Assembly: GCF_000255115.2 (NCBI RefSeq) | Contig: NC_018068.1 | Coordinates: 3,319,977-3,383,976 of the forward strand | Reading direction: 5' to 3' | Length of the DNA stretch: 64,000 nt | Source: Desulfosporosinus acidiphilus SJ4 | GTDB lineage: Bacteria; Bacillota; Desulfitobacteriia; Desulfitobacteriales; Desulfitobacteriaceae | In this document: positions 45,426 to 56,132 of the stretch, one piece after another | Layout: every line of letters starts with the position of its first letter | Numbering within the stretch: position 1 is the first letter of the stretch | Translations under genes and position numbers: made by a program | Notes under the pieces: generated by a model | What the model saw: only the letters and a program-made list of their open reading frames with translations | Databases searched by the model: none | What the model was told of the DNA's origin: nothing

Positions 45426-47396
45426 TTAACGCTTAATGTCCTTTTTAGGGTCTCTTACATTTTGCCGACCTTTGGCCGAGTGTTTTTCATTTGTATGTGC
45501 CTTATGGTCAAGCTCCTTGCTTTGCTTAGGCTTCATCCCTGACCGTCTCGTGGTTTTCTTAGCGGACCTTTCCAAGTTTCCGGTGCCAGAACCCGCTTCT
45601 TTACGAGGCCGTATGAGGCATTGGGGACCGTAGCCGATTAGATCTTCCCGATGGGATCGCCGCAAAGCTTCTTCAACCAGTTCATAATTCTTAGGGTTTC
45701 TATACTGAATTAAAGCCCTTTGCATGGCTTTTTCGTGCATGCTGCGAGGCACATATACATTTTCCATCGTGCGGGGATCAATACCCGTATAATACATGCA
45801 GGTAGAAAGAGTTCCCGGTGTAGGGATAAAATCTTGGACTTGTTCAGGATTAACACCCATATCCCTCACATATTCAGCCAATTCTATGGCTTCTTTCAAA
45901 GTACTGCCCGGATGAGATGACATCAGATAAGGAACAAGGTATTGTTTTTTCCCTAATTGTTTATTTTCTTCTTTAAATCGCTGCACGAATTTCTCATAAA
46001 CCTTTTTCCCCGGTTTGCCCATGTAGCGCAGCACTTCATCACTGACATGTTCCGGCGCCACCTTTAATTGACCGGAAACATGATGTTCGCATAGCTCACG
46101 AATAAATTTGGTTGTTTTATCTGCCAATACGGCATCATAACGAATACCTGAACGCACGAACACTTTTTTAACTCTCGGCAAATTTCGCAAGCGCCGTAAT
46201 AAACTCAAATATTCCTCATGATCATGTTCAAGGTTTTCACAGGGCTTGGGAAATAAACATTGTCTATGGGAACACGTCCCTTTAGTCAATTGTTTTTGAC
46301 AGGACGGACGGCGGAAATTAGCCGTAGGCCCTCCAACATCATGAATATACCCTTTAAAACGACTGTTCCAAGTCATCTGCTCAGCCTCTTGAATAATTGA
46401 TTCGGGGCTTCTGCTCTGAATAATCCGTCCCTGATGAAATGTTAAAGCGCAAAATGAACAAGCTCCGTAGCACCCACGGGTGCTGGTCAAACTAAACTCA
46501 ACTTCTTTAATCGCAGGTACCCCGCCCTTTTCTTCATAAGACGGGTGGTAAGTTCCCACAAAAGGTAACGCATAAATGGCATCCATTTCAGGTCGGCTCA
46601 AGGGAAGTGAAGGTCGATTTTGCAAGACCGCTTTGCGGTTATGAACTTGCAGCATTGGTTTGCCTCGAAAAGGGTCCTGTTGATTATATTGAACCCAAAA
46701 TGATTCGGCATATTTTTTCTTGTCTGCCACTACCTCTTCAAAACCAGGAAGGACTATGACATCATTTGTACTATCCTCGAGACTGTAAGGAACCATTGTT
46801 CCCCTTACATCTGAGATTTGACTGATCGACTCTCCATCCTTGAGCCGCCTGGCCACCTCAGTAATCGGTTTTTCTCCCATACCGAAAACCAGCATATCAG
46901 CTTGACTGTCAATAAGGATCGAGCGACGAACCTCATTACTCCAATAATCATAGTGTGCAAAACGCCTTAAAGAGGCTTCTATTCCACCAATGATCACCGG
47001 AACTCCCGGAAGTGCCTCCCGCACTCTATTGGAATAGACGATTGTAGCACGATCCGGTCGAAGCCCCTCCTCCCCTCCCGGAGAATAGGCATCCTCATGA
47101 CGTTTCTTTTTAGCGGCCGTATAATGGTTGACCATAGAATCAAGATTTCCACCGGTAACCATGCAAGCTAAACGAGGTTTACCCATAACCCTAAACGCCT
47201 GAAGATCTTTCCAATCGGGCTGAGCCAAGATACCTACATGGAAACCCTGATTCTCCAAAACACGGGCGATCACTGCAATCCCAAAGCTCGGATGATCCAC
47301 ATAAGCGTCCCCTGTAATTAACAGGAAATCAAGTTCGGCCCATCCCCGGGCTTCCATGTCCGTTCGATTTATCGGTAAAAAACTTCGTAAACGCAT
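45426..47396 (-). CDS. YgiQ family radical SAM protein
   Basis: 656 residues. An N-terminal B12-binding-like domain ([22 protein letters not shown]) precedes a radical SAM domain with [18 protein letters not shown] (CxxxCxxC near 312). [13 protein letters not shown]-like and [15 protein letters not shown] segments are conserved in UPF0313/YgiQ proteins. The C-terminal 50 residues are basic and low-complexity. The biochemical reaction is unknown. ATG start; no clear terminator separates it from the region to the left other than the rightward one at 45284. Confidence 0.9.
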   Translation of the reverse strand: MRLRSFLPINRTDMEARGWAELDFLLITGDAYVDHPSFGIAVIARVLENQGFHVGILAQPDWKDLQAFRVMGKPRLACMVTGGNLDSMVNHYTAAKKKRHEDAYSPGGEEGLRPDRATIVYSNRVREALPGVPVIIGGIEASLRRFAHYDYWSNEVRRSILIDSQADMLVFGMGEKPITEVARRLKDGESISQISDVRGTMVPYSLEDSTNDVIVLPGFEEVVADKKKYAESFWVQYNQQDPFRGKPMLQVHNRKAVLQNRPSLPLSRPEMDAIYALPFVGTYHPSYEEKGGVPAIKEVEFSLTSTRGCYGACSFCALTFHQGRIIQSRSPESIIQEAEQMTWNSRFKGYIHDVGGPTANFRRPSCQKQLTKGTCSHRQCLFPKPCENLEHDHEEYLSLLRRLRNLPRVKKVFVRSGIRYDAVLADKTTKFIRELCEHHVSGQLKVAPEHVSDEVLRYMGKPGKKVYEKFVQRFKEENKQLGKKQYLVPYLMSSHPGSTLKEAIELAEYVRDMGVNPEQVQDFIPTPGTLSTCMYYTGIDPRTMENVYVPRSMHEKAMQRALIQYRNPKNYELVEEALRRSHREDLIGYGPQCLIRPRKEAGSGTGNLERSAKKTTRRSGMKPKQSKELDHKAHTNEKHSAKGRQNVRDPKKDIKR

Positions 47397-47475
47397 ATTC
47401 TCACCTTTCTGCTATAACAGATACTATAGTTATGTCTAAGCACATCTCTCTTCCATTGAATGCAGTAAAAAGAAA

Positions 47476-47506
47476 AGAGGGGCCAACGGAACGGGCCACC
47501 CCCTCT
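47476..47506 (-). terminator. Terminator of yajQ
   Basis: AGAGGGG..GGCC/GGCC..CCTCT stem with a 9-base loop, followed on the - strand by TTTTCTTTTTAC, nine bp past the yajQ stop. Confidence 0.75.
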
Positions 47507-47514
47507 ATCTCTAT

Positions 47515-48006
47515 CTATCTGTAATTGATAAATTGTAATTCGATTCCGAAGTCCTCTTTTTTTAGAAGTGCGATGGCCGCTTGCAGGTCATCTTTATTTT
47601 TACCGGATACTCGGAGTTCATCACCTTGAATCGAGCTAACCACCTTAATTTTACTGTCTTTAAGAACTTTATTGATCATCTTTGCCTTATCTTGAGCAAT
47701 CCCTTGTACCATTTTCACTTCTTGTCGCAGAGTATCACCGGCAGCTGCTTGGGGTTTTCCATAGTCTAACGCTCTTAGAGAAATCCCACGTTTAACAAGC
47801 TTACTCTCCAGAATATCGACGACATTCTTTAATTTAAAATCATCATCAGAGATTAAAATAATTTTATCGTTTTCCAAGGTAATCGATGATTTACTGTTCT
47901 TAAAATCAAATCTCTGAGTCAGCTCTCTTTGGGCCTGCTGAACTGCATTGGAAACCTCAGGCAAATCCACCTTAGAAACAACGTCAAATGAAGAATCTTT
48001 AGCCAA
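47515..48006 (-). CDS. YajQ family nucleotide-binding protein
   Basis: 163 residues, TTG start with GAGGGGAG. It is typical of the DUF520/YajQ fold: SSFDVVSKVDLPEVSNAV at the N-terminus, QRFDFKNSKSSI near 33, KRGISLRALDYGKPQAA near 72 and VVSSIQGDELRVSGKNKDDLQ near 123. Members bind nucleotides, and in some bacteria cyclic di-GMP, to regulate gene expression. It is 19 bp downstream of the rodZ-like gene. Confidence 0.92.
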   Translation of the reverse strand: MAKDSSFDVVSKVDLPEVSNAVQQAQRELTQRFDFKNSKSSITLENDKIILISDDDFKLKNVVDILESKLVKRGISLRALDYGKPQAAAGDTLRQEVKMVQGIAQDKAKMINKVLKDSKIKVVSSIQGDELRVSGKNKDDLQAAIALLKKEDFGIELQFINYR

Positions 48007-48025
48007 CCTTCTTCTCCCCTCAATC

Positions 48026-48841
48026 CTATAGTGTTTTCAAAGTTTCCGGCGTATAGATAACATTGTGCAGAACTTGTCCCGAATTCCCGAGGCTCGGCAA
48101 CACTTTTCCATTTAAAGTTACTGTCAGTCCTCCGGCATTTCCTATCGTAACAAGTTCAATTTTGCTGGTACCTTTAACGACCCTAGTGGTTCCCGCGCCA
48201 AAAGTTCCCTGAAATACCGGCTGGCCATCGGCTTGAACAACAACCCAACAAGGCTGGGTGAACGCTAATTGAGCAGTTAAACCATCCTGTGTTGCCGCCG
48301 CAACCGAAGGAGGAGAACTTTGAGTTGCATCCTGAGCATTATTCTGACTAGGGTCCGGAGTATTGCTCGGTGTCTTATTCTGCTTTGGTGTTGAATTATC
48401 TGTCTGTGGAGGCGGCGTTGGCAGCGCTGAAGCCGAATAGGCAGCATTCGAGGGCTTCACGGGTGTTTTATGACTCCATTCCGAAACTCCGATGACGATG
48501 CCGATAGCCAATACAGCCATAATCCCTGCAACAAAAGGTCTGACCCAATTTGGTCTTCTCGTTAAAGGAATATGGTCGGGAGTTTCTAAAACCTTTAAAG
48601 TTTCCCGGGCTTCAGGGTTACTGTTATAGAGTTGAATGATCTCATCCGGGTTTAAACCTAAGTGCTTAGCGTAGGTACGTAAATATCCTTTAACATAAGT
48701 AGCTCCTGGAAGTATCCCATAATTCTCTTCTTCAAGTGCTTGAATATAACGAACGCGAATTTTGGTGGTGTCTTCGGTAAATCGTAGGCTCCATTGTTTC
48801 TCCTCACGAGCGGCCCGGAGCATTTGACCTTCTCCTGCCAT
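48026..48841 (-). CDS. RodZ-like helix-turn-helix membrane protein (YmfM type)
   Basis: 271 residues from the ATG at 48839-48841 with GGGGGGG upstream; a longer frame runs into ymfK. The N-terminal HTH_25 domain shows LRAAREEKQWSLRF and YVKGYLRTYAKHLGLNPDEI. One membrane helix lies near 118-138. Then comes a Pro/Ser/Gln-rich linker and a C-terminal DUF4115 beta domain (AFTQPCWVVVQADG). RodZ connects MreB filaments with the elongation machinery; Bacillus YmfM holds the same position next to pgsA and ymfK. Confidence 0.9.
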   Translation of the reverse strand: MAGEGQMLRAAREEKQWSLRFTEDTTKIRVRYIQALEEENYGILPGATYVKGYLRTYAKHLGLNPDEIIQLYNSNPEARETLKVLETPDHIPLTRRPNWVRPFVAGIMAVLAIGIVIGVSEWSHKTPVKPSNAAYSASALPTPPPQTDNSTPKQNKTPSNTPDPSQNNAQDATQSSPPSVAAATQDGLTAQLAFTQPCWVVVQADGQPVFQGTFGAGTTRVVKGTSKIELVTIGNAGGLTVTLNGKVLPSLGNSGQVLHNVIYTPETLKTL

Positions 48842-48861
48842 GGTTACCCCCCCTTGTATTT

Positions 48862-49614
48862 TTAGCTTAAATCGAAGGCAGAAAAACTCATTGCAATATC
48901 CTCGCATCGAATTATGTCATCTTCGTGATGACGTATTTCAATGATAAAATCAAAGTCAATATCCAAACGCCCATCTCTTAAGAGAACATCTGGGTGTTCG
49001 ATAATTTTCGGAGTTGGCATTTCCAAAACCTTTTGGATTAGGGACCAATGAGCATCGTTTCCTCGCGTCGTACTCGTAATTCCATCGATCAGAAAGACGC
49101 TGTCTGTTGACTCGTTGAGTAATAACTCTGTGCGTAAGGTTTGCCGAATGATTGTTGAAGATAATAAAGTCCAACGCTTGTTAGCATAAACGCAGGCAGC
49201 GATGGCCGCCTCTGTTTTTCCCACACGCGGCATTCCTCGAATACCAATGATTTTATTTCCGCCTTCAAGTAAAGTATCTCCTAAAAATCCAACGAGCACT
49301 CCTAATTCTTCGCGTACAAAGCGATAAGTCGGCGGATTAATTTCAGCCATGTCTAAGCGTTTACCATGGCGCAGGGCTATCCAATCTAACAATGTCGGTC
49401 TCCGGAAGGCAGTCATTTTGATAGCATCTACTTCCAGCAAGGCCTCATGCAGAGTCTGGATTTTAGTATCCGAGTGGGCCTCCAAAAGAAGCCCGCGCCG
49501 AGTTTGACCAATGCTGGTGACCGCCAAAATATTAAGATCCAACATGCCCATTAAGGTCGTCACAGCCCCCAACAGGCCCGGCTTATTTTGCTGAATGTCG
49601 TATTCCAAGTACAT
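48862..49614 (-). CDS. YmfK-like DUF3388 protein
   Basis: About 250 residues from an ATG at 49612-49614 that lies inside the end of mnmH (32-bp overlap); a longer frame is probably not used. The N-terminal part resembles an ACT domain (NKPGLLGAVTTLMGMLDLNI). A P-loop-like segment follows (IIGIRGMPRVGKTEAAIA near 116-133), and SVFLIDGITSTTRG could be its Walker B. It matches DUF3388 proteins that neighbour rodZ-like genes in Bacillus. Function unknown; nucleotide binding is likely. Confidence 0.75.
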   Translation of the reverse strand: MYLEYDIQQNKPGLLGAVTTLMGMLDLNILAVTSIGQTRRGLLLEAHSDTKIQTLHEALLEVDAIKMTAFRRPTLLDWIALRHGKRLDMAEINPPTYRFVREELGVLVGFLGDTLLEGGNKIIGIRGMPRVGKTEAAIAACVYANKRWTLLSSTIIRQTLRTELLLNESTDSVFLIDGITSTTRGNDAHWSLIQKVLEMPTPKIIEHPDVLLRDGRLDIDFDFIIEIRHHEDDIIRCEDIAMSFSAFDLS

Positions 49615-50665
49615 CAGGCTCTCTGCCTGCGTAGGCCATCTTTTCATCAAGATAGCGTTCCAACTCCCTTGACGCTTTAGTAGGTTCGCTATAATCAATA
49701 AAATATTCATACTCTGCGGTTGGATGATTCGGATAAGCATAAAGCCTGTCGTAATAGTCAATTAAAAGAAGTTCAGTAAAGGTCTCCAAGCGATTCGTTT
49801 CTAAAAGAGAACGTAATTCTTGAACTTTAACATGCCCTAGGGTCTTCACCAACCGTTCCAGTGCAATCCCTATCTCTGCACAAGCATTAGGGATTGCCGT
49901 ATAATCCCGTATTAAACGCTGAACCCGATTTGGCAAACTATCATACTGCAGTATTTGAAGGCCTTGTTGCATGGCAGAGAAAAAAGATGTTGGCAAGGAT
50001 ACTCTGCCGATTCGTTTGCTTTCACATTCTACAATGACGTAGGGAAAATCCTTTAATGACTCTAATTCTTCATACAATAAGCCCTCAAATTTCTTCTGAG
50101 AGGGCGGTTCACCTAAACCCAAGGCACCAAAAACTGATCCCCGGTTGTTTGCTAATTGTTCAAGATCAATGGCAGGATACCCATCCGAACGCAATTTTCC
50201 TAGAAGCTCTGTTTTTCCGACGCCTGTGTTGCCACGAAGTACTACGACCTTAACAGGAAGCGGATTATCAAAGTATTCTACCACTTGATTACGGTAAGCT
50301 TTAAAACCTCCTTGTAAACGATAAGCAGGGATACCCATTAATTCTATGACAGTAGCAAGTGACTTACTACGCATGCCGCCTCGCCAACAAAAAAGCACTA
50401 AGGGACCTGATTTAGAAAGTTCCTCAACCTTTTTGACAAGATCAGGTAATTTAGGGCTAACGATTTCCAACCCAGCTTCGCGAGCAAGACTCGGCGATGC
50501 TTGAGTATAAATTGTTCCTATTTCAGCACGTTCTTGATTATTAAATAGAGGGATATTAACTGAACCAGGGATTGTTGCTTCTCCAAATTCTCCTTCAGAG
50601 CGTACATCAATCAAAACAGGATGATCTAGAGTTTTTAGCTCGTTAATATGTATCTCTTTTACCAT
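49583..50665 (-). CDS. mnmH: tRNA 2-selenouridine synthase
   Basis: 360 residues from the ATG at 50663-50665 (AAGGAAT upstream). The N-terminal rhodanese domain has LIDVRSEGEFGEATIPGSVNIP and the active-site loop LFCWRGGMRSKSL (Cys near 94). A P-loop ATPase domain follows with LRGNTGVGKTELLGKL near 146. MnmH (SelU/YbbB) replaces sulfur by selenium at the wobble uridine of certain tRNAs. It requires selenophosphate made by SelD, which is not encoded here. The organism is therefore likely to use selenium. Confidence 0.92.
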   Translation of the reverse strand: MVKEIHINELKTLDHPVLIDVRSEGEFGEATIPGSVNIPLFNNQERAEIGTIYTQASPSLAREAGLEIVSPKLPDLVKKVEELSKSGPLVLFCWRGGMRSKSLATVIELMGIPAYRLQGGFKAYRNQVVEYFDNPLPVKVVVLRGNTGVGKTELLGKLRSDGYPAIDLEQLANNRGSVFGALGLGEPPSQKKFEGLLYEELESLKDFPYVIVECESKRIGRVSLPTSFFSAMQQGLQILQYDSLPNRVQRLIRDYTAIPNACAEIGIALERLVKTLGHVKVQELRSLLETNRLETFTELLLIDYYDRLYAYPNHPTAEYEYFIDYSEPTKASRELERYLDEKMAYAGREPDVLGIRHSAK

Positions 50666-50746
50666 AAGTATTCCTTTATATTCCTTTACAAAAAAGTAAT
50701 TTTCTTTCTTATCATAAAGCCTAACAAATTTTTTTGCAACTCGCAA

Positions 50747-53173
50747 CTAAAATGCAGCTTCATCATTCCATGGACCATACTTTAATTCAAATTGTCCCCT
50801 TGTCAGCAAAACTTCCCGTGGCTTCGAACCTTCATATCCTCCAACGACACCTTTATCTTCCAAAAGGTCCATGAGTCGTGCAGCACGAGTATATCCAATC
50901 CGTAAGCGGCGCTGCAGCAAAGAAACTGAAGCGGTACCACTTTCAATAAAAAGCTGAGCGGCCTGATAAAACAGTTCGTCTTCCATTTCATCCTTGGACA
51001 CACTTCCGATGTCCATATTAGGGATTTCCTGATATTCTGGTTTCGCTTGATTTTGAAGGAATTCTACCACATTTTCAACTTCTTTATCGCCAAGATAGCA
51101 CCCTTGTACCCGTATGGGTTTACTGGCACCCATTGGATAGTATAACATATCCCCGCGACCCATAAGTTTCTCCGCTCCATTCAAATCCAAGATTGTTCTT
51201 GAATCTGTTTGCGAAGAAACAGAAAAGGCGATTCGCGAAGGGATATTGGCTTTAATGAGTCCCGTTATGACATCAACTGAGGGTCTTTGAGTCGCTACGA
51301 TTAAATGAATACCTGCCGCTCGTGCCATTTGAGCCAAACGGCAAATAGCATCTTCGACATCTCCCGGGGCAACCATCATTAAATCGGCTAATTCATCAAT
51401 GATAACCACAACATAGGGCAGAGGCGGATGTTCATCCGTTTTTTCCTGTGAACGCAAAAAATTGTAACGAACAATATCTCTCACACCTGATGCAGCAAAC
51501 AACTCGTAACGAGTCTCCATTTCCGTCACAATCCATTTCAGCGCTCCAGCCGCTTTGCGAGAATCAGTGACAACTGGGGCTATCAAATGGGGAATGCCGT
51601 TATAATTTGCCAGCTCCACCATTTTCGGATCAACCAGCAAAAACTTCACTTCATCAGGACGAGCTTTGAAAAGAATGCTGTGAATCAAGGTATTAATACA
51701 AACAGACTTACCTGAACCTGTTGCCCCGGCAATTAGAAGATGGGGCATTTTAGTCAAATCTGCTATCACCGGTGCCCCGGTGATATCTTTGCCTAAACAT
51801 AAGATCAGCTTATTGTTCGAGCCCTGGAATTCAGGTGTTTCCAGAACTTCACGAAAATGAACCATAGCAATTTCCTTATTTGGCACTTCTATTCCGACAA
51901 CAGATTTGCCGGGAATCGGTGCCTCAATGCGCACGTCTGCCGAAGCTAAACTTAAAGCAATATCATCGGCTAAATTAGTTATTTTGCTGACTTTTACCCC
52001 CGGCGCAGGCTGTGCTTCGTAGCGCGTGATTGCAGGTCCTTGAGTGACTTGAGTCACTTTAACTTTAACTCCAAAACTAGCAAGGGTTTCCTCAAGTATT
52101 CGCACATTATCCGTCAAATCTTTATTTAATCTTGGATTTTTTACTTTCAATGATTTATGCAGGAGCGAAACTTGCGGAAGTTGATAATTTCCGTCTTCAT
52201 GAGTCTGCCGGGAAATAGGAGTACTGGTCACTTTTCCCGGTTGAGCCGATGTCCCTTTGGAACCTGCTCCATGAGAAGACGCACCATAAGGAGATGTGCC
52301 ATTAGGAGATGCGCTACCGGGGGCTTTACCAAAACCCAATTGTCCCTTAGGAAGAGTTTCAGATACAATATCCTCGATCATGTCCTCACTGGGATTTTCA
52401 CGGGGATCATCCAGAGTCTTAATGACGAGAGGACGTTCAATAATATCCGGATCCAGGACAGGTTTTGACATTGCGGATTTTTTAGAGTGTTTAGCATCTT
52501 TATAACGAAGATCCGATTTCGTTTCTTCACTTATTTCATTAGTTTTGCCGCTATCAGAATTATTTAGAGCCTCTCGGAAATCCTCAATGTGTTGTTTCAT
52601 CCACACACCTGATTCTTTACCCACTTGACTAACCTCACGTACTCCCTTTATCAGAGAACGATTGGTAATCAGTAATGCCCCAATAATTGCCAACATAATT
52701 AAAATCACGTAACTTCCCAAAATCCCAACGGTTTCTTTTAATAAAAATACGATAGCTGCACCGATAAGGCCCCCTCCATGGCCAAGTTGTCCCTCATGTA
52801 TAATATCGGAGCGAGAAAAAGCCTCTATTCCCGGTAATTGAAGGTGAAGAATTCCCAAGAAAACAAGCCAAAGAAGGAGCATCCCTCCAGTTTTTGGACC
52901 TAAGCGCGGAGTTTGCTTATTCATGTAAGCGATACCCAAAATTCCTAACATAATCGGAATTCCGATCTTTCCGTCTCCAGCTAACATAATCAATAGTTGG
53001 CTTATTTCTTTACCGACGACGCCGCTTCTCTGCGAGTAGAGCGAGACCATCCCTAAACAAGCCATACCAACAATACAAACTCCAATGACTTCTTTACGTA
53101 TCGTTTCTGCTATAGTACCAGCTCTCATATCAATCTTTTTATTTACTTTGCGGCGTCCTCTTTTTTTCGCCAC
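50747..53173 (-). CDS. spoIIIE: DNA translocase FtsK/SpoIIIE
   Basis: 808 residues, GTG start with GGGGGAC. Four hydrophobic helices in residues about 25-190 form the septal anchor. A Ser/Gly/Pro-rich linker (about 200-330) follows. The motor domain contains [17 protein letters not shown] (Walker A near 487), [15 protein letters not shown] (Walker B near 600) and [27 protein letters not shown]. The gamma domain at the C-terminus shows [21 protein letters not shown] for DNA-orientation recognition. It pumps chromosome into the forespore or clears the septum. Adjacent tepA agrees with Bacillus order. Confidence 0.95.
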   Translation of the reverse strand: MAKKRGRRKVNKKIDMRAGTIAETIRKEVIGVCIVGMACLGMVSLYSQRSGVVGKEISQLLIMLAGDGKIGIPIMLGILGIAYMNKQTPRLGPKTGGMLLLWLVFLGILHLQLPGIEAFSRSDIIHEGQLGHGGGLIGAAIVFLLKETVGILGSYVILIMLAIIGALLITNRSLIKGVREVSQVGKESGVWMKQHIEDFREALNNSDSGKTNEISEETKSDLRYKDAKHSKKSAMSKPVLDPDIIERPLVIKTLDDPRENPSEDMIEDIVSETLPKGQLGFGKAPGSASPNGTSPYGASSHGAGSKGTSAQPGKVTSTPISRQTHEDGNYQLPQVSLLHKSLKVKNPRLNKDLTDNVRILEETLASFGVKVKVTQVTQGPAITRYEAQPAPGVKVSKITNLADDIALSLASADVRIEAPIPGKSVVGIEVPNKEIAMVHFREVLETPEFQGSNNKLILCLGKDITGAPVIADLTKMPHLLIAGATGSGKSVCINTLIHSILFKARPDEVKFLLVDPKMVELANYNGIPHLIAPVVTDSRKAAGALKWIVTEMETRYELFAASGVRDIVRYNFLRSQEKTDEHPPLPYVVVIIDELADLMMVAPGDVEDAICRLAQMARAAGIHLIVATQRPSVDVITGLIKANIPSRIAFSVSSQTDSRTILDLNGAEKLMGRGDMLYYPMGASKPIRVQGCYLGDKEVENVVEFLQNQAKPEYQEIPNMDIGSVSKDEMEDELFYQAAQLFIESGTASVSLLQRRLRIGYTRAARLMDLLEDKGVVGGYEGSKPREVLLTRGQFELKYGPWNDEAAF

Positions 53174-53284
53174 ACTTAGTCCCCCAAACGTTTACTATTT
53201 TTTGCACTAGTGTAAATTCCACATAGATATGAAGTTTTCCTTTTTTATTGAAATTGCATTTTAAACCTGCGCTTCTCCCCATAT

Positions 53285-53381
53285 TAAGAAAACTTGGCCG
53301 GTACCAGAAGACACTGTCTTCGTAGGTATTAGCCCTTCTTGCACTATACAACCGAAGATTATACTTACAGACAGTATAAAA
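53285..53381 (+). repeat. Interspersed multi-hairpin repeat, copy 6 (short type)
   Basis: Starts AAGAAAACTTGG, lacks the first GC-rich inverted repeat, and keeps GAAGACACTGTCTTC, GTATTAGCCCTTCTTGCACTAT, ACAACCGAAGATTATAC and ACAGTATAAAAAG. The last bases merge into the tepA terminator. It lies between tepA and spoIIIE. Confidence 0.85.
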
Positions 53382-53401
53382 AGCGGCTCTCGCCGCTTTT
53401 T
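53378..53401 (-). terminator. Terminator of tepA
   Basis: A perfect AAAAAGCGGC/GCCGCTTTTT hairpin with a TCTC loop, symmetrical and able to work in both directions, 22 bp past the tepA stop. Confidence 0.9.
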
Positions 53402-53423
53402 ATCTATAGTGTAACATAATCAA

Positions 53424-54155
53424 TTAAGAAGAGCCAATCAAACTGTTCAATTCATTAAATGCCTCCTGAACACCTCCAACCGCTTGGATTAGTCCCGCTT
53501 TAACAGCTTCCTCCCCAATAAGGATTGTTCCAATATCCTGAGCTAACTCTCCGGTTTGGAACATCAACTGTTCTAATCTTTCTTTACTAATTTTTGAATG
53601 TGAATATATAAATTGATCAATTCGTTCTTGCATTTTTCTCAAATAATCAAACTGCTGATGACCATTAATTACTAAACCTGTGTAGCGTATCGGATGAACC
53701 GTCATTGTACCTGTCGGAGCTATAAGACTCTTGGTACAACTAACAGCAATGGGAATACCAATACTGTGACCACCGCCAAGAACTAGAGAAACAGAAGGTT
53801 TACTTAAACTGGTAATCATTTCAGCAATCGCCAATCCAGCCTCTACATCCCCACCCGCCGTATTTAATATAACTAAAATTCCTTCTGTTTTAGGGTTTTG
53901 CTCAACCGCCAGCAGTTGGGGAATTATATGCTCATATTTGGTCGTTTTAGATTGAGCCGGTAATATTTGATGGCCTTCAATCTGACCAATAATCGGCAAG
54001 CAAAAAATCCTTTCGGATACTTCAGGGACCTCAGTTTGCCCTAACTCTTTAATCGCGGTAGTGGCCTCACCAGCTTTAGATTCCTCTTCTTCATCGGATT
54101 TTATTGTATTCAAAAACACTGATAGTTTAACCCCCTTCACATTAAAGAACCTCAA
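53424..54155 (-). CDS. tepA: Translocation-enhancing protein TepA (ClpP-class serine protease)
   Basis: 243 residues; the true start may be an internal start near residue 10, since no strong site precedes the first codon. The ClpP fold is clear: [42 protein letters not shown], and the nucleophile motif [14 protein letters not shown] (Ser in GHSIG near residue 127), with [10 protein letters not shown] as the His region. Bacillus TepA lies immediately upstream of spoIIIE, as here. It processes membrane or signal-peptide substrates; reported roles include protein export and sporulation. Confidence 0.88.
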   Translation of the reverse strand: MRFFNVKGVKLSVFLNTIKSDEEEESKAGEATTAIKELGQTEVPEVSERIFCLPIIGQIEGHQILPAQSKTTKYEHIIPQLLAVEQNPKTEGILVILNTAGGDVEAGLAIAEMITSLSKPSVSLVLGGGHSIGIPIAVSCTKSLIAPTGTMTVHPIRYTGLVINGHQQFDYLRKMQERIDQFIYSHSKISKERLEQLMFQTGELAQDIGTILIGEEAVKAGLIQAVGGVQEAFNELNSLIGSS

Positions 54156-54433
54156 CTTGCAACTATTCCATGAATTTCATATGAATCTTATAAGGTTCTC
54201 TTTTAGTATGGAGGATTCTAACACAAATAATACTTCAGCGTGTTATTTAGAATTCTAAACTTTTGCTGAACCGCTTCACGGCAAACTATAAGGTTTTCGC
54301 AATAGGTCGTCCCCAAAGAATGCTGCCGTGAGACGAAGGTCGGATGAGGCTTAGGCGCATATCGACTCGTGACGGAAACTGCGGCAATACCCATGAACTT
54401 TTGTCCTGAAAAGTGATCAGAAGTCTTTTAAAT

Positions 54434-55096
54434 CTAGACCTTTTTTACTGGGTGCCTTAATACTGTTTTTAACGTTTCGGGTGTCGTCTTTCGTGGGTCG
54501 CTTAAATAAATTTCATGATGACGCCGGATTTGACCGGAAGGCAGTGTTTCGGAGATTGCGCATATATAGCCATTACTCAAAAGGAATTGTTCCATTTTCC
54601 CAAGAGTAACCGGCTCACTATCATAGGGGCCGTTATGCATCATTTGCACACAGAGTCCCTCTGTCAAAGATTCTAAACGAGCTTTTGTGGGATCGATCTT
54701 AGGCTTTTTCTGTTTCAACACACTAACAGCCCAGTCAAAAACTTCTTGGGTGACAAATTCAGGTTGACGGATCATTGAGGTCCATTGAAATTTAGATTTA
54801 TCTATTAACTTTGTACCGTCAAAACTATCATCCTTAAACCACCACAGTCCCTCCAGAGGCGGTACAACATATTCGAAATATCCCGCAGGTTGCTTTCCGC
54901 TCATCTTACTCATCTTAACGGCAAAGCTTAAACCATAAAGAATTTCCAAGGCTTCCTGATATTCTACAGAAGTATTTGGGTCCCCAGCACCATCAACCAT
55001 AATAAAATTCATCGCCGGAACGTCAATAAGGACGGGCTTTTGTTTAGGTACATACAAATCCTTATATTCTTTTTTGTAATCAAATTTATCAGCCAT
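54434..55096 (-). CDS. GyrI-like small-molecule-binding domain protein
   Basis: 220 residues. It begins KFDYKKEYKDLYVPKQKPVLIDVPAMNFIMVDGAGDPN, a pattern (pieces KPVLIDVPAMNFIMVDGAGD) found in GyrI-like, SOUL-type ligand-binding proteins that appear alone. YFEYVVPPLEGLWWF and MMHNGPYDSEPVTLGKMEQFL contain the conserved GPY..E motif. It is 3 bp downstream of the merR gene stop, so it is co-transcribed and may bind the same ligand class. Confidence 0.8.
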   Translation of the reverse strand: MADKFDYKKEYKDLYVPKQKPVLIDVPAMNFIMVDGAGDPNTSVEYQEALEILYGLSFAVKMSKMSGKQPAGYFEYVVPPLEGLWWFKDDSFDGTKLIDKSKFQWTSMIRQPEFVTQEVFDWAVSVLKQKKPKIDPTKARLESLTEGLCVQMMHNGPYDSEPVTLGKMEQFLLSNGYICAISETLPSGQIRRHHEIYLSDPRKTTPETLKTVLRHPVKKV

Positions 55097-55099
55097 ATC

Positions 55100-55900
55100 T
55101 TAACCCTCCTGCTCAATGGGGATCACAATTTCTGTAACATACTTATTGGGATTACCTTTAAAAACCAAACCTGGTCCTTTATGATAAATCTCTCTCGAAG
55201 GCAGTATACAATTAAGGCTATGTTCCTTCGCATAATCTAGCACAGCCTTGTAAGCTAAATTCAAAGTTTCATAAGTCCCGACATGCATGGTGCAAATTGC
55301 TCTTATTTTGGGCAACTGTTTTGAATCAATCTTCTTTCCTGCCACCATCCCTTTAGTAGGAACGCAAAGTTCAATATCTGCCTCTTCCTTAAATTCGTCA
55401 TCGTAATAGCAGCAAAACGGTTCACCGGAAGTTTTTCCTTTAGCCTCTTGATAGATCACGCCTATGTATTTTCCAACATCGCTATACTTCCCTTTAAATC
55501 GAATGGCTGCAACTGTCAGGGCATTGAATTCTTTAAGCTCAATTTTGTAGTTCATACAACTTACCTCCATCTTTTTCGGCTGAAGGTAAAGGTCAATTTT
55601 ATTAATGAGCTCTTTTCCTTTATTGATCTGTTCAGCAATCATTTCTTGCTTCTCGGATAAATAATATGATAAATCATTATGACAATCACAATTGGCCATG
55701 ATATCTCTAATTTCCGATATGGAAAAATCTAAATTACGCAATAAAATTACAACCTTTGCTCTTTCAAAATCATTGTCATCATAATAACGATAAGCGTTTT
55801 CGGCACGGTAAGACGGCTTCAAGATATTCTCTTCATCGTAATACCTCAAGGTCTTAACCGTTAAATTCGTAATTTTAGAAAACTCACTGATTTTATACAT
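55100..55900 (-). CDS. MerR-family regulator with GyrI-like effector domain (BmrR-type)
   Basis: 266 residues from the ATG at 55898-55900 with AAAGGAGG; the longer frame lacks a site. The N-terminal winged helix has MYKISEFSKITNLTVKTLRYYDEENILKPSYR (pieces YKISEFSKITNLTVKTLRYY) and a linking coiled coil to about residue 110. The C-terminal GyrI-like domain (NALTVAAIRFKGKYSDVGKYIG) binds hydrophobic or cationic drugs in BmrR. It probably activates its own operon through a promoter with a 20-bp spacer. Confidence 0.9.
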   Translation of the reverse strand: MYKISEFSKITNLTVKTLRYYDEENILKPSYRAENAYRYYDDNDFERAKVVILLRNLDFSISEIRDIMANCDCHNDLSYYLSEKQEMIAEQINKGKELINKIDLYLQPKKMEVSCMNYKIELKEFNALTVAAIRFKGKYSDVGKYIGVIYQEAKGKTSGEPFCCYYDDEFKEEADIELCVPTKGMVAGKKIDSKQLPKIRAICTMHVGTYETLNLAYKAVLDYAKEHSLNCILPSREIYHKGPGLVFKGNPNKYVTEIVIPIEQEG

Positions 55901-55921
55901 GACCTCACCTCCTTTGGAAGC

Positions 55922-55953
55922 AGTATAAACCCTCCACTGCAAGGGAAAGTCAA
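55922..55953 (-). promoter_or_regulatory. MerR-type promoter with 20-bp spacer
   Basis: TTGACT (55948-55953) and TATACT (55922-55927) are 20 bp apart, too long for normal sigma-A use but usual for promoters that MerR proteins activate by twisting DNA. The spacer contains a dyad CCCTTGCA/GTGGAGGG centred in it. Confidence 0.75.
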
Positions 55954-56132
55954 TAGGTGTTTTCTGTAATTCTTCACAAGAACAAATCCTTATTTTTTTA
56001 TCAACTCTTTCAGAATGTAAACGATTAAAAGAACTGGTGGTATACTGGCAAATAAAAGCATTCCAATCGCAGTAAGCGGGCCTATATACGTAAAGGAACA
56101 TCTCCGTACACCTCTTTCTTATTCCCTTGTAT

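Noticed and set aside
28431-54321. A 12-base motif TCCCCAAAGAAT shared by the gaps at 28431 and 54310
   Set aside because: A 12-mer shared between two places is expected many times by chance in 64 kb on two strands; flanking bases and folds do not agree, so it is not offered as an RNA family.
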